Shown piece after piece: positions 18,432 to 27,252 of a DNA stretch of 32,729 bases (positions are counted from its first letter, which is position 1; each line of letters opens with the position of its first letter). The DNA lies in contig PBTW01000118.1 of assembly GCA_002729315.1 (NCBI GenBank), forward strand, positions 1 through 32,729, given 5' to 3'. A program made the translations under genes and the position numbers. This DNA is from Gammaproteobacteria bacterium (GTDB lineage: Bacteria; Pseudomonadota; Gammaproteobacteria; Pseudomonadales; Pseudohongiellaceae). The notes under the pieces are model-generated. The model was given only the letters and a program-made list of their open reading frames with translations, was not told the DNA's origin and ran no database searches.

Positions 18432-20465
18432 CTAGACAGTTGCTTCGTTCCAGTGCTTTACCCGAACTTTGACTTTTTCAATGTCATGTTTACATACGCC
18501 GGCTTTTGCGATCAGCTTGTAATCGCAAATGTCGCAGCGGACACATTCCTTAAAATCAATCGCCGGGCCTCGGATTGCTCCGGTCGGACAGGCATACTCA
18601 CACACCTTGCAGACATCACACTGCTGTACCCGTTTGATTCTGAACGGTGACACCAGCGAAACCACCCCTAAGGAGGCTCCGAGTGGACAGGCGTAACGGC
18701 AATAGAAACGTGGGATGAACACAGCGCCAAACAGAAAGCCTGCGGCAATGGCCCAAAGCACCATTGAGCGGGAGATAAAGAAGACCGTTCCGAAAGGCTC
18801 AAAGTACTGAAATAGACTCAACTCCGAATAGGCAAGTGCCATCATGACCAGAAAAGCCAGGATGGCATATTTCACATATATAGCCAAATCGTGTATGGCC
18901 TGAGGAACCTGGTAGAGAAACTGTTTGGGAACGATTCGTGTGATGAAATCCTGCAGCGCGCCGAACGGGCATAGCGAAGAGCAGAAAACTCTGCCCCACA
19001 GCAGGGCGGTCACGATTGTAAACACAATTACGATCAGCAAGGGCAAATCATTAAGGAATAAAGAAGGACCTAACTTGATGCCATTAGTGATGTGGGAAAC
19101 TGAGACAAAGCCGCCGTCCATCCAGCCCAGGTAGACAAGAGTCACTGTCAGCGCTGCCCAACGTAGTATTTCCTTTTTCACGACAAATGCCATCATTACC
19201 AGAGCGCAGATCAAGAGCACGGCAAATACGTCTGAAAGAGGTGAACTTTCAATCAGCTCAGTCCAGACCGTTTCCTCCGGAAACTGAAACCTCTCGGCGT
19301 CAATCTCTGGACGTGGAATCAGTTCGGGCGCAATGGGTCCTCCTTCGGAAAGCGACAGGGCAAGTTCAGGCACCTTGTAGGCCATCTCATGAATACTGCC
19401 GAACTCGCCGACCACTCCCTCAGTGCTGTAGAGAATTGAAAACGGCTCCTCCAGATCAAGCTCGGGCATCAGGACAATAGCGCCGGCAAAGCGCGTACGA
19501 TCCTTAATTTTGCCGGCGTCTGCGCTACCCGCATAGACAAACCGGCGCCTTTCAACCGGGTAGAATTCATCCCCTTGCTTGATCGCTAGTCGCTCCTGTC
19601 TGAACGGCTGAGATGAATTGCCATCAATCCCTACCAGCAGCATTTTGCCTTCCCGCGACCGATTGCTGGCATCGCGGTCCGCAAGGGAGTAATCATCGAT
19701 CCCCAGCATCAGCTCTCCAAGGCCGTCGTGTCCGATAAATGCGAGTGACAAGTGAAGCTCAGTGAGATCTGGCTGGATCACCAGCATCTCCTTGACCAGA
19801 CCACTTTCAATCATGTCGTCCCAACTCTGGTTCTCGTACACACGCAGTGCCATTGCATCATCGCTAGCAGCCGCCACATAATCAGAACCCGGGAGATAGC
19901 TGTGCGCCATTTTACGAGCAGAATCCCTGACGCCCCGCGCTACTGCCCAACTGGTGATCGTTGCGCGGGAGATGCCGTCAATGTCTCTGCCCACCCGGAA
20001 TTCTTCGGTAATGTTCTTGCGGGAAAACTGTTGCGGGAAATATTCGCTGTTGACGAAATCACCTCGGATACTTTTATAAGACTCGATGTAATGCAGCACC
20101 TCGATGCCAGTCAGCGTGCCACGAAGATCAATTCCGACAAGGACGTCAATGGGCGCACTGTAGCCAACTTCTTCAGGAGGATAATCCGGTGTTTCAAAAA
20201 GATAACCCACCAATTCCGCATCCGCACTGCCAACATCACCCTTGTAACCCCGATAGACGGGAGGGCTCCCCTCCTTCAGGGAGAAGGAATCCGCATCGCG
20301 CATGACCGATTTCAAAACTTCCTCGTTGACGTCAATCGGCGCCTGTCCGTGGGCGACATTTATCAAGGCAACCAGACAGAGCACAAACATGAGCCCGTCT
20401 GATTGAGAAAAGGGTTCCAGAAATTGATCAAGATAACCGCGAAGCGCTTGCTTTATAGAAAACAT
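18432..20465 (-). CDS. NosR/NirI-like membrane protein: FMN-binding domain, TM helices, C-terminal 4Fe-4S polyferredoxin
   Basis: FMN-domain motif 'GISRATITSWAVARGV'; 'RVFCSSLCPFGALQDFI'; 'CRYACPLGASLGVVSLVSPFRIKRVQQCDVCKVCEYACPTGAI' and 'CVRCDICDYKL'. The ORF extends to 20531; the internal Met at 20465 is a plausible start. Confidence 0.88.
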   Translation of the reverse strand: MFSIKQALRGYLDQFLEPFSQSDGLMFVLCLVALINVAHGQAPIDVNEEVLKSVMRDADSFSLKEGSPPVYRGYKGDVGSADAELVGYLFETPDYPPEEVGYSAPIDVLVGIDLRGTLTGIEVLHYIESYKSIRGDFVNSEYFPQQFSRKNITEEFRVGRDIDGISRATITSWAVARGVRDSARKMAHSYLPGSDYVAAASDDAMALRVYENQSWDDMIESGLVKEMLVIQPDLTELHLSLAFIGHDGLGELMLGIDDYSLADRDASNRSREGKMLLVGIDGNSSQPFRQERLAIKQGDEFYPVERRRFVYAGSADAGKIKDRTRFAGAIVLMPELDLEEPFSILYSTEGVVGEFGSIHEMAYKVPELALSLSEGGPIAPELIPRPEIDAERFQFPEETVWTELIESSPLSDVFAVLLICALVMMAFVVKKEILRWAALTVTLVYLGWMDGGFVSVSHITNGIKLGPSLFLNDLPLLIVIVFTIVTALLWGRVFCSSLCPFGALQDFITRIVPKQFLYQVPQAIHDLAIYVKYAILAFLVMMALAYSELSLFQYFEPFGTVFFISRSMVLWAIAAGFLFGAVFIPRFYCRYACPLGASLGVVSLVSPFRIKRVQQCDVCKVCEYACPTGAIRGPAIDFKECVRCDICDYKLIAKAGVCKHDIEKVKVRVKHWNEATV

Positions 20466-20683
20466 TATTATGCTTTTGATGCGCAGGGACATCGATATCG
20501 TACACAATTTATCAGCCCAGAGTAAACGCACAATGGCCGCTCAGCCCTTCCAGAACAGCAGCCGGTCTGAAAGCACCTGCGCAGCCAGAAACTGACTTAG
20601 CGAGGCTACTTTATCCGATATTTTTCGCCGGAACGGTGTATGATTGAGGCTCCGAATCACGATTCCTTGCTACAGCGCGCCCT

Positions 20684-21859
20684 ATGATCAAACAGCTATT
20701 TATAACAATTATTCTGCTTGCTCAGATAAATTTTATGCAAGCAGCTGAGCGACCCGAAAGTCGCCTCCGGGCACGCGAAGCGGGCCTCATTGTCGGGGTT
20801 TTTGAACCAGGAGTCTATAATTCCATAACGGATGTAGATGGCGTCCTTGTAGGTCATGAAACAGTTATCGAAGGAAACGACATCCGGACTGGCGTGACCG
20901 CCATCATTCCGGTATCAGGCAATATGTACACCCATCCGATTCCGGCCTGGGTCACTGTCGGAAATGGCTACGGCAAAATGATCGGGGAAACCCAGGTCAG
21001 AGAGTTCGGTGAGTTGGAAACTCCGATTCTGCTTACCTGTACACTGTGTGTCTGGAGCGCCGCCAACGCCCTGAAAGAGTGGGTATACACCCAACCGGGT
21101 ATGGGGGAGCACACCGTTAATCCTGTCGTCGGCGAAACGAACGACGGTCGCGTCAATAATATGTGGGCTGATCCTATCCAGCGAGAACAAGTCTTCAGCG
21201 CGCTATCGAAAGCCAGCAGCGGTGTTGTTGCTGAAGGTAGCATCGGCGCCGGAACCGGCACTCAAGCATTCGGGTGGAAGGGCGGAATAGGCACCAGCTC
21301 CAGAGTGCTGCCGGAGTCACTTGGAGGCTACACCGTCGGGGTACTGGTGCAAACCAACTATGGCGGATATATGACAATCAATGGGGCACCGGTTGGCAGA
21401 GAGCTGGGCACCTACCCCTATCGGGACCAGCTTACCCCGACTGATGATGGTGATATAGAAGACGGTTCCATCATGCTCGTTGTTGCAACCGATGCTCCCC
21501 TCAATTCGCGCAGTCTGGACCGGCTTGGATTTCGAGCGTTGATGGGACTTGGCCGCACCGGATCCTATGCCAGCAACGGTTCGGGGGATTACGTAATTTC
21601 TTTCTCCACCCATCCTGCTGTTCGCAAGCCCCGCTTCAGCGAATCGCCAGTGGCTGTTGAAGAGCTGGTAAATGCATCGTTGTCACCTCTTTTTGCAGCG
21701 GTGTCAGAAGCCACTGAAGAAGCGATATATAATGCCATCTTCAAAGCCACCACGGTCAGTAGCGCTCGCGGGGAGCTTCAGGCCGTGCCCTATAAAGAAC
21801 TGATTCGGATACTCGAAAAACATCAGGTACTCGAATGGGATGTAACAGTTCCCCACTAG
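20684..21859 (+). CDS. P1 family (DmpA-type) self-processing aminopeptidase, secreted
   Basis: 391 aa; signal peptide; 'ITDVDGVLVGHETVI', 'RTGVTAIIP', 'GSIGAGTGTQAFGWKGGIGTSSRV', 'YTVGVLVQTNYGG', and the predicted autocleavage region 'EDGSIMLVVATDAPLNSRSLDRL'. Confidence 0.93.
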   Translation: MIKQLFITIILLAQINFMQAAERPESRLRAREAGLIVGVFEPGVYNSITDVDGVLVGHETVIEGNDIRTGVTAIIPVSGNMYTHPIPAWVTVGNGYGKMIGETQVREFGELETPILLTCTLCVWSAANALKEWVYTQPGMGEHTVNPVVGETNDGRVNNMWADPIQREQVFSALSKASSGVVAEGSIGAGTGTQAFGWKGGIGTSSRVLPESLGGYTVGVLVQTNYGGYMTINGAPVGRELGTYPYRDQLTPTDDGDIEDGSIMLVVATDAPLNSRSLDRLGFRALMGLGRTGSYASNGSGDYVISFSTHPAVRKPRFSESPVAVEELVNASLSPLFAAVSEATEEAIYNAIFKATTVSSARGELQAVPYKELIRILEKHQVLEWDVTVPH

Positions 21860-22408
21860 CGGCAACATCATCGGATTGAAGTGCTGGCACAAAGCCGCTG
21901 CGGGTTGCGCTCCTGGGTGCGTGCTTGGCATAAGATCCTCATGCTACAGCCCGGCGCAAAGCTCACTGTAGTTGTCCTTACTGCAGCCGCCCCCGGAAGT
22001 GCTGCCCATTAGTATGCCTCCCAGAGAACAAATCCCGTCCTAGCGGGTTTGCCCCTCTGAAAACCTGCGTGAAACGCTGCGATTGATCAGGACAATACAC
22101 AACAACCCGGACAGCGCGGTTCCATAGCTTCTTCGCTATGCTCAAAGCCCTTATCAGACGGCATTTACTTTTGCAGGCCCTCTGCCTCATGCTCGCGCTG
22201 GGCCCCTTTGGCAATCCGGCTCCGCACAACAGACTTTATTCGATGGTGAGCGCGCTGTGAATTTACTCGACAAGCAACGTCATCGTCCCGTTCGCGAGCA
22301 TGGGCAGCTTTATCTGCTCGACGTGCGTCCGAAACTCGGTGATGAATTCTTCGCCCACGTTCATGAACAGGCCATCCTGCTCACCTATGTCAGCCTCGCC
22401 GGCGGTCC

Positions 22409-22765
22409 GCAAAAGTCATGGTGGAGCGTGTGCGGGCCGCAGTGTCTCAAGCGTATCTGGTCAATACCGGCTGGAACGGCACGGGCAATCGGATTTCGAT
22501 CCGGGCGACGCGCAATATCATCAATGCCATCCTCAATGGCAGCATCGATGAAGCCGAAACCGAGCAGTTGCCATGTTTCGATCTCGCGGTGCCACTCTCG
22601 ATAGCGGGGATTACTGCTCTTCTGGATCCACGCAAGAGCTTTGATGAGCCTGCTGAGTGGGACTCAAGAGCTAGAAATTTAGCCAACCTATTCAGCCTGA
22701 ATTTCGAAAAATTCACTGACGCCCCGTCTGCAGCGTCACTTGTTTCAGCCAGCCCTCAGCTCTGA
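22409..22765 (+). pseudogene. pckA: C-terminal remnant of ATP-dependent phosphoenolpyruvate carboxykinase
   Basis: 'AKVMVERVRAAVSQAYLVNTGWNGTGNRISIRATRNIINAILNGSIDEAETEQLPCFDLAVPLSIAGITALLDPRKSFDEPAEWDSRARNLANLFSLNFEKFTDAPSAASLVSASPQL*' closely follows the PEPCK(ATP) C-terminus. Upstream sequence does not continue the family. Confidence 0.88.
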
Positions 22766-22800
22766 AGACTGCAGAAAACCCTTGCGCAAAGGCGTGCAAG

Positions 22801-22837
22801 CATAAAAAAAGGCGGCCACTGGCCGCCTTTTTTTATG
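22801..22837. terminator. Bidirectional intrinsic terminator between the pckA remnant and the convergent PQQ dehydrogenase
   Basis: cataaaaaaaggcggcc-act-ggccgcctttttttatg: perfect 17-bp arms with 3-nt loop, A-tract/T-tract flanked. Confidence 0.93.
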
Positions 22838-22847
22838 CTAGAACAAA

Positions 22848-24866
22848 TCAGTGTGCTCCACTCTCCGCCTGAGCGGCAGGCAGAGCCAGCGCAGTCAACT
22901 TAGAGCTGGTCTGTAGCATGATATACTGATGGCCGTCGTGCACCCAACTGCTCATGCCGTAGCTTGAGCGGGCGGGGGCTTCCATCTCAGCCGCAATCTC
23001 GCCAGTATCTTTGTCCAGGGCCCACAGCATAGGTGTGCCGTCGGAGGCCTGGTCGGAATACACCAGCATGGTGGGCGTAACTACCATTGGCACCAGAGCG
23101 CCGGTACCGGTATTACCGTAGACCGACTCCGAGACTCCCGCACGTTCAAAGGCGTCTTTATAGCGCTGCGGAGTTTCCCCAGTTGGGACGGTAAACTTCT
23201 TCTCGCCGGTATCCATGTCATAAGCTACTATCGTACTGTATGGCGGTTTCCAGATCGGCAAACCGCTAGGATGACGCGGAGTACGTGCAGTCGCGCCGCG
23301 CACGCTGTTCGCATACTGCGCAGTGGTTGTGCCGGTCGAGTTCGGGAAAAGCAGATCAGCCTCTTCGCCGGGAATAAGCCTCAAGGTAAAGCACGCGGTG
23401 TGCTCTGACAAATAAAAGATGTTGTTCACAGGGTCAGCGACCGGCGGTGAGGTTATGTTTACGCCCCCCGCGCCGCCGGGACAATTCATAGCGGCATACT
23501 TACCCATCGGATTGTCAGCGTGGATCGGCGGATTAAAAAGACCACCCATCACATAATCTTCCATAGTGGCCAGTGATTGCGCCTTTAGCTCAGGCGTGAA
23601 ATCCAGCAGGTCTTCTTCGCTGATCCCCTGCATGGAGTAAGGTTCTGGCCAGGTCACATGCGGTTGCGTAGGCGAGAGAATTTCGCCAGGGACTATCGAA
23701 GCTGGGACCTCGCGCTCCTCAATCGGCCAGACCGGCTCACCTGTAAGACGGTTGAAGGTGTACAACCAGCCCTGCTTGGTTGCCTGAACGACCGCGGGAA
23801 TTAATTGCCCATCTACAGCGAGATCCATGAGTATAGGCGCCGTCGGTGTGTCAAAGTTCCAGATCTCATGATGGACGAACTGGAAGTGCCACGCGCGTTC
23901 ACCTGTACTAGCGTTCAGCGCAATAATGCTCGCTCCGTATAGGTTATCTCCCGGGCGAAAGCCACCGTAGTAATCAATGGTCGCGCTATTGGTCGGAATA
24001 TAGACAAGATCATTCTCCGGGTCAGCCGAGAGCGGAGCCCAAGAAGAAACGTCTCCGGTCCATTCCCAGGCGTCATTTTCCCACGTTTCGTGACCGTATT
24101 CTCCGGGCTTGGGAATGACATTGAACTTCCACTTGAAATCGCCGGTGCGAAGGTCATAAGCGAGGATGTCGCCGGGCACATTTTCTATGCGCGACTGGTT
24201 GTAGCCTTGTTCCGCAGAGTTACCCACAACAATGGTGTCATTTACCACGATAGGTGGAGATGATGACGTTATGTATCCCGTCTCAAGTGGTATGCCCTCG
24301 TAGGGGTCGTAGGGATGTCCCAGATCTTTCAGCATGTCCACAACACCGCTCTCCGGAAATCCGTCCACGCCAACCGGTGCACCCCAATCATCGAGAGGCA
24401 CCCCAGTCTTGGCATCCAGCGCCGTCAGGAAAAAGCCCGGCGAAACAATTAGCACCACGCCCCGTCCATCAATGTAACCAAACGCCACTCCTTTGCCATA
24501 GTCGGCTCGCATGGAGTATTCTGCGCGCGGAGTCTTCGGCTCCCGATATGACCAGACGGTTTCTCCTGTCTTCGGATCGATGGCGATTACATGCCGATTG
24601 TAGCCGGCCACGGTGTAAAGCAGACCGTCGATCAGAGACGGCGTAGAGCGACCGCTCACCGCCCCGAAGCTGGCACCATCCCACTCCCAAGCCACTTCCA
24701 GATCTCCGAAATTTTCCGGCGACAGCTCCTCAGCTGTGGTGTAGCGAGTGTGCGCATAGTCATTGCCAAGCGTGAACCATTGGTCAGCGTCTTGAGCAGA
24801 GATAAGCCCCGGACTCATAAGCATAAGAAAAAGCACTAAAACTCTACTTAAATCAATACCTTGCAT
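22848..24866 (-). CDS. Secreted PQQ-dependent quinoprotein dehydrogenase (8-bladed propeller, glucose/alcohol dehydrogenase superfamily)
   Basis: 672 aa; signal peptide; 'RGRPGDNLYG'-type motif 'FRPGDNLYGASIIALNASTGERAWHFQFVHHEIWNFDTPTAPILMDL', repeated propeller W-motifs, 'CPGGAGGVNITSPP'. RBS-like AAGGAG upstream. No CxxCH heme motif. Confidence 0.9.
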   Translation of the reverse strand: MQGIDLSRVLVLFLMLMSPGLISAQDADQWFTLGNDYAHTRYTTAEELSPENFGDLEVAWEWDGASFGAVSGRSTPSLIDGLLYTVAGYNRHVIAIDPKTGETVWSYREPKTPRAEYSMRADYGKGVAFGYIDGRGVVLIVSPGFFLTALDAKTGVPLDDWGAPVGVDGFPESGVVDMLKDLGHPYDPYEGIPLETGYITSSSPPIVVNDTIVVGNSAEQGYNQSRIENVPGDILAYDLRTGDFKWKFNVIPKPGEYGHETWENDAWEWTGDVSSWAPLSADPENDLVYIPTNSATIDYYGGFRPGDNLYGASIIALNASTGERAWHFQFVHHEIWNFDTPTAPILMDLAVDGQLIPAVVQATKQGWLYTFNRLTGEPVWPIEEREVPASIVPGEILSPTQPHVTWPEPYSMQGISEEDLLDFTPELKAQSLATMEDYVMGGLFNPPIHADNPMGKYAAMNCPGGAGGVNITSPPVADPVNNIFYLSEHTACFTLRLIPGEEADLLFPNSTGTTTAQYANSVRGATARTPRHPSGLPIWKPPYSTIVAYDMDTGEKKFTVPTGETPQRYKDAFERAGVSESVYGNTGTGALVPMVVTPTMLVYSDQASDGTPMLWALDKDTGEIAAEMEAPARSSYGMSSWVHDGHQYIMLQTSSKLTALALPAAQAESGAH

Positions 24867-25015
24867 GAATATCTCCTTCAGTTACAGAACTCGGAGTACC
24901 CGGCTACGGCCTCCGGCTACGAATTCCCCAGCGAACTCGACTCAGGCTTAGAATTATCCGGCTTTTGAACGGGATTCCAAGCGCCTCAACTACCTGAAAA
25001 GCAACAAAGTTTGTC

Positions 25016-25468
25016 TCACACCGAAACAATCGGCTCGCTGACCATCACATAGGTCTCTTTGAAGATTTGCGGCATGCGTACCGCCTTACCCGTGTCGAGG
25101 TTGGTACATACGAATTTAAAATGGCCGCGGGCCATTGTCCGGCCTGACTCCGGGTGAAGTATCTGAAACTTCCTGGCCAGTCTGATGCGGCCATCGGGAT
25201 CGACAATCCACGTCGCAACTTGAAGCTCATCTCCTTCATAGGCTGAACCCAAAAGCTGCACATCGAAGCTGATCGCGGCCATACCCCGGGCCATTTTTTT
25301 ACAGGTCACTTCATCCAGACCAAGAGAGGCCGAATGCGCGAATGCGCAATCAATCATCCACTGCACATAATTATGAGTGGAAACGTGACCATATCCATCT
25401 ACATGCCGGGCAGTCGCTGTGACCGGAATGACAAAGGGGTGCGTTCTGTCCCAAAATGGACCTGACAT
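25016..25468 (-). CDS. 4HBT-family acyl-CoA thioesterase
   Basis: 'VTATARHVDGYGHVSTHNYVQWMIDCAFAHSASLGL' and 'FDVQLLGSAYEGDELQVATWIVDPDGRIRLARKFQI' are hot-dog fold hallmarks. The ORF extends to 25564; the internal Met at 25468 (MSGPFWDRTHPF) is preferred. Confidence 0.82.
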   Translation of the reverse strand: MSGPFWDRTHPFVIPVTATARHVDGYGHVSTHNYVQWMIDCAFAHSASLGLDEVTCKKMARGMAAISFDVQLLGSAYEGDELQVATWIVDPDGRIRLARKFQILHPESGRTMARGHFKFVCTNLDTGKAVRMPQIFKETYVMVSEPIVSV

Positions 25469-25564
25469 ACTGATCCCCTGAATAGAAAGCATGCGCAGAG
25501 TTGGCGGAGCCCAGCAGGCCCCGATCACCATTGCGCAGAAGCACGCATAACAGGCACTGGACAA

Positions 25565-27250
25565 TCAGCCCTTCAGCGCGAAAGTAAACAGGCTGTTACC
25601 TGAAATAATGGAGACGTATTGCACACCATCCACCATATAGGTTACCGGTGCCATGACTATCTGCCCACCTAGATTCTTGTGATAGAGCAATTCTCCACTT
25701 TTTGCGTCGAGTACGTGGAAATAACCTTCCCGGCCGCCGGTGATCAGCAGATCAGTCACTGTCGTCAACATACCACTGTCGCTGACGTCATACTGTTCAA
25801 ACTCCCAGACTTCTTCCCCGGTATTCGGATCCAGAGCCTTGAGCGAAGCATGTCCGACTTCATCCGTCCAGTTGTTTACTGGATTGGTACGGCCGATGCC
25901 GATCGTTGGTGCATCAGGCGCCGGAGCCAGCACACTGAACCCACCTCCTAGAAAGGCTCTGCCCGGCTTATATTCCTGCTCTTCCGAACGATATATCGTT
26001 GCGTAATCCTCCCAGGCACTGAAATAAAAGAGGCCAGTTCGTGGACTAAAGGAAGGGGGGTACCAGTTTGTCCCCCCCTGATTACCCGGATAGGTCGGCA
26101 TGCCATCTGGCTGCGGCGTGATAATCGGCCGGCAGTTCTCATCCAGACCACTGGACCAGTTCACTCGCACGTAGGGCTTGGCAACCAGGCACTCGCCGGA
26201 TGTCCGGTCGAGGACGTAGAAATAGCCATTACGATTCGCCCACATCATCACCTTCTTGGGCATACCGTTCCAATTCAGATCCGCGAGCACCGGCACCTGA
26301 ACGGCGTCATAGTCGTAGGGGTCATTCGGTGTGAATTGAAAATACCATTGCAGTTCGCCCGTATCGACATCCAGCGCGATAACCGAATCAGAATAAAGAT
26401 TGTCACCGGGGCGTTGTTCGTTGTTCCAGTCAGGCCCGGGATTTCCGACTCCCCAGTAAACCTGATTCTGCTCCACATCAAATGACCCCGTTATCCATAC
26501 TGGCGCCCCACCATGCATCCAGTCATCGTCCTGCCAAGAATCGTGACCGGGTTCGCCTGGTCCCGGGATGGTATAGGTTTTCCAGGCCTGTTCCCCGGTG
26601 TCCGCGTAGTAAGCAGCGACGTAGCCTCGTATTCCGAACTCTCCGCCTCCAACACCAACAATGACTTTGTCTTTCACCGCCAACGGCGCCATGGTCACAG
26701 AATTAGCTAGAGCCACGTCACCCACTTCCGCGTTCCACAATGCTTGACCGTTAATACGATCGAGCGCAATCAGCCGAGCATCAAGGGTACCAATAAACAC
26801 CCTGTCACCCAGAACCGCGACCCCTCGATTATTTGCACCACAACACACACGAGCTCTCTCATCTGGCGTGTGCGCGTATTTCCAGAACACCCTGCCAGTC
26901 ATTGCATCAACCGCCATAACGCTGTTTGGGCGCTCAGTCACATACATGATGCCATCAACCACAATGGGGTTCGATTGCCAAGCGCCGAAAACCTGATTCT
27001 GTAAAACCCATTTAAGTTCGAGATCCACCACGTTGTCCTGATTGATCTGATCAAGCAGGCTGTAGCGCTGGCTCATATAGCTGCCATTATAGGTCAGCCA
27101 ATTTTGCGGCTCGTCGGCAGCATTGAGAATGCGGTCATATGGGACCTGAGCATCGACAAGATGAAGGGTTTGGCTCGCAAACAAGAGTGCTAGGCAGCCT
27201 TTAAGAGCAGATTTGACGAGTTCAGCTAAACCTGTGTTTGAGGTGTTCAT
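25565..27250 (-). CDS. PQQ-dependent methanol/ethanol-family alcohol dehydrogenase (no fused heme domain)
   Basis: 561 aa; 'WLTYNGSYMSQRYSLLDQINQDNV', vicinal cysteines 'RVCCGANNRGVAV', 'RPGDNLYSDSVIALDVDTGELQWYFQFTPNDPYDYDAVQVPVLADL', 'NRNGYFYVLDRTSGE'. Confidence 0.93.
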   Translation of the reverse strand: MNTSNTGLAELVKSALKGCLALLFASQTLHLVDAQVPYDRILNAADEPQNWLTYNGSYMSQRYSLLDQINQDNVVDLELKWVLQNQVFGAWQSNPIVVDGIMYVTERPNSVMAVDAMTGRVFWKYAHTPDERARVCCGANNRGVAVLGDRVFIGTLDARLIALDRINGQALWNAEVGDVALANSVTMAPLAVKDKVIVGVGGGEFGIRGYVAAYYADTGEQAWKTYTIPGPGEPGHDSWQDDDWMHGGAPVWITGSFDVEQNQVYWGVGNPGPDWNNEQRPGDNLYSDSVIALDVDTGELQWYFQFTPNDPYDYDAVQVPVLADLNWNGMPKKVMMWANRNGYFYVLDRTSGECLVAKPYVRVNWSSGLDENCRPIITPQPDGMPTYPGNQGGTNWYPPSFSPRTGLFYFSAWEDYATIYRSEEQEYKPGRAFLGGGFSVLAPAPDAPTIGIGRTNPVNNWTDEVGHASLKALDPNTGEEVWEFEQYDVSDSGMLTTVTDLLITGGREGYFHVLDAKSGELLYHKNLGGQIVMAPVTYMVDGVQYVSIISGNSLFTFALKG

Positions 27251-27252
27251 CC

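Noticed and set aside
19752-20402. 216-aa ORF on the plus strand
   Set aside because: Fully antisense to the NosR-like gene, which has clear family motifs; the ORF has no recognisable domain.
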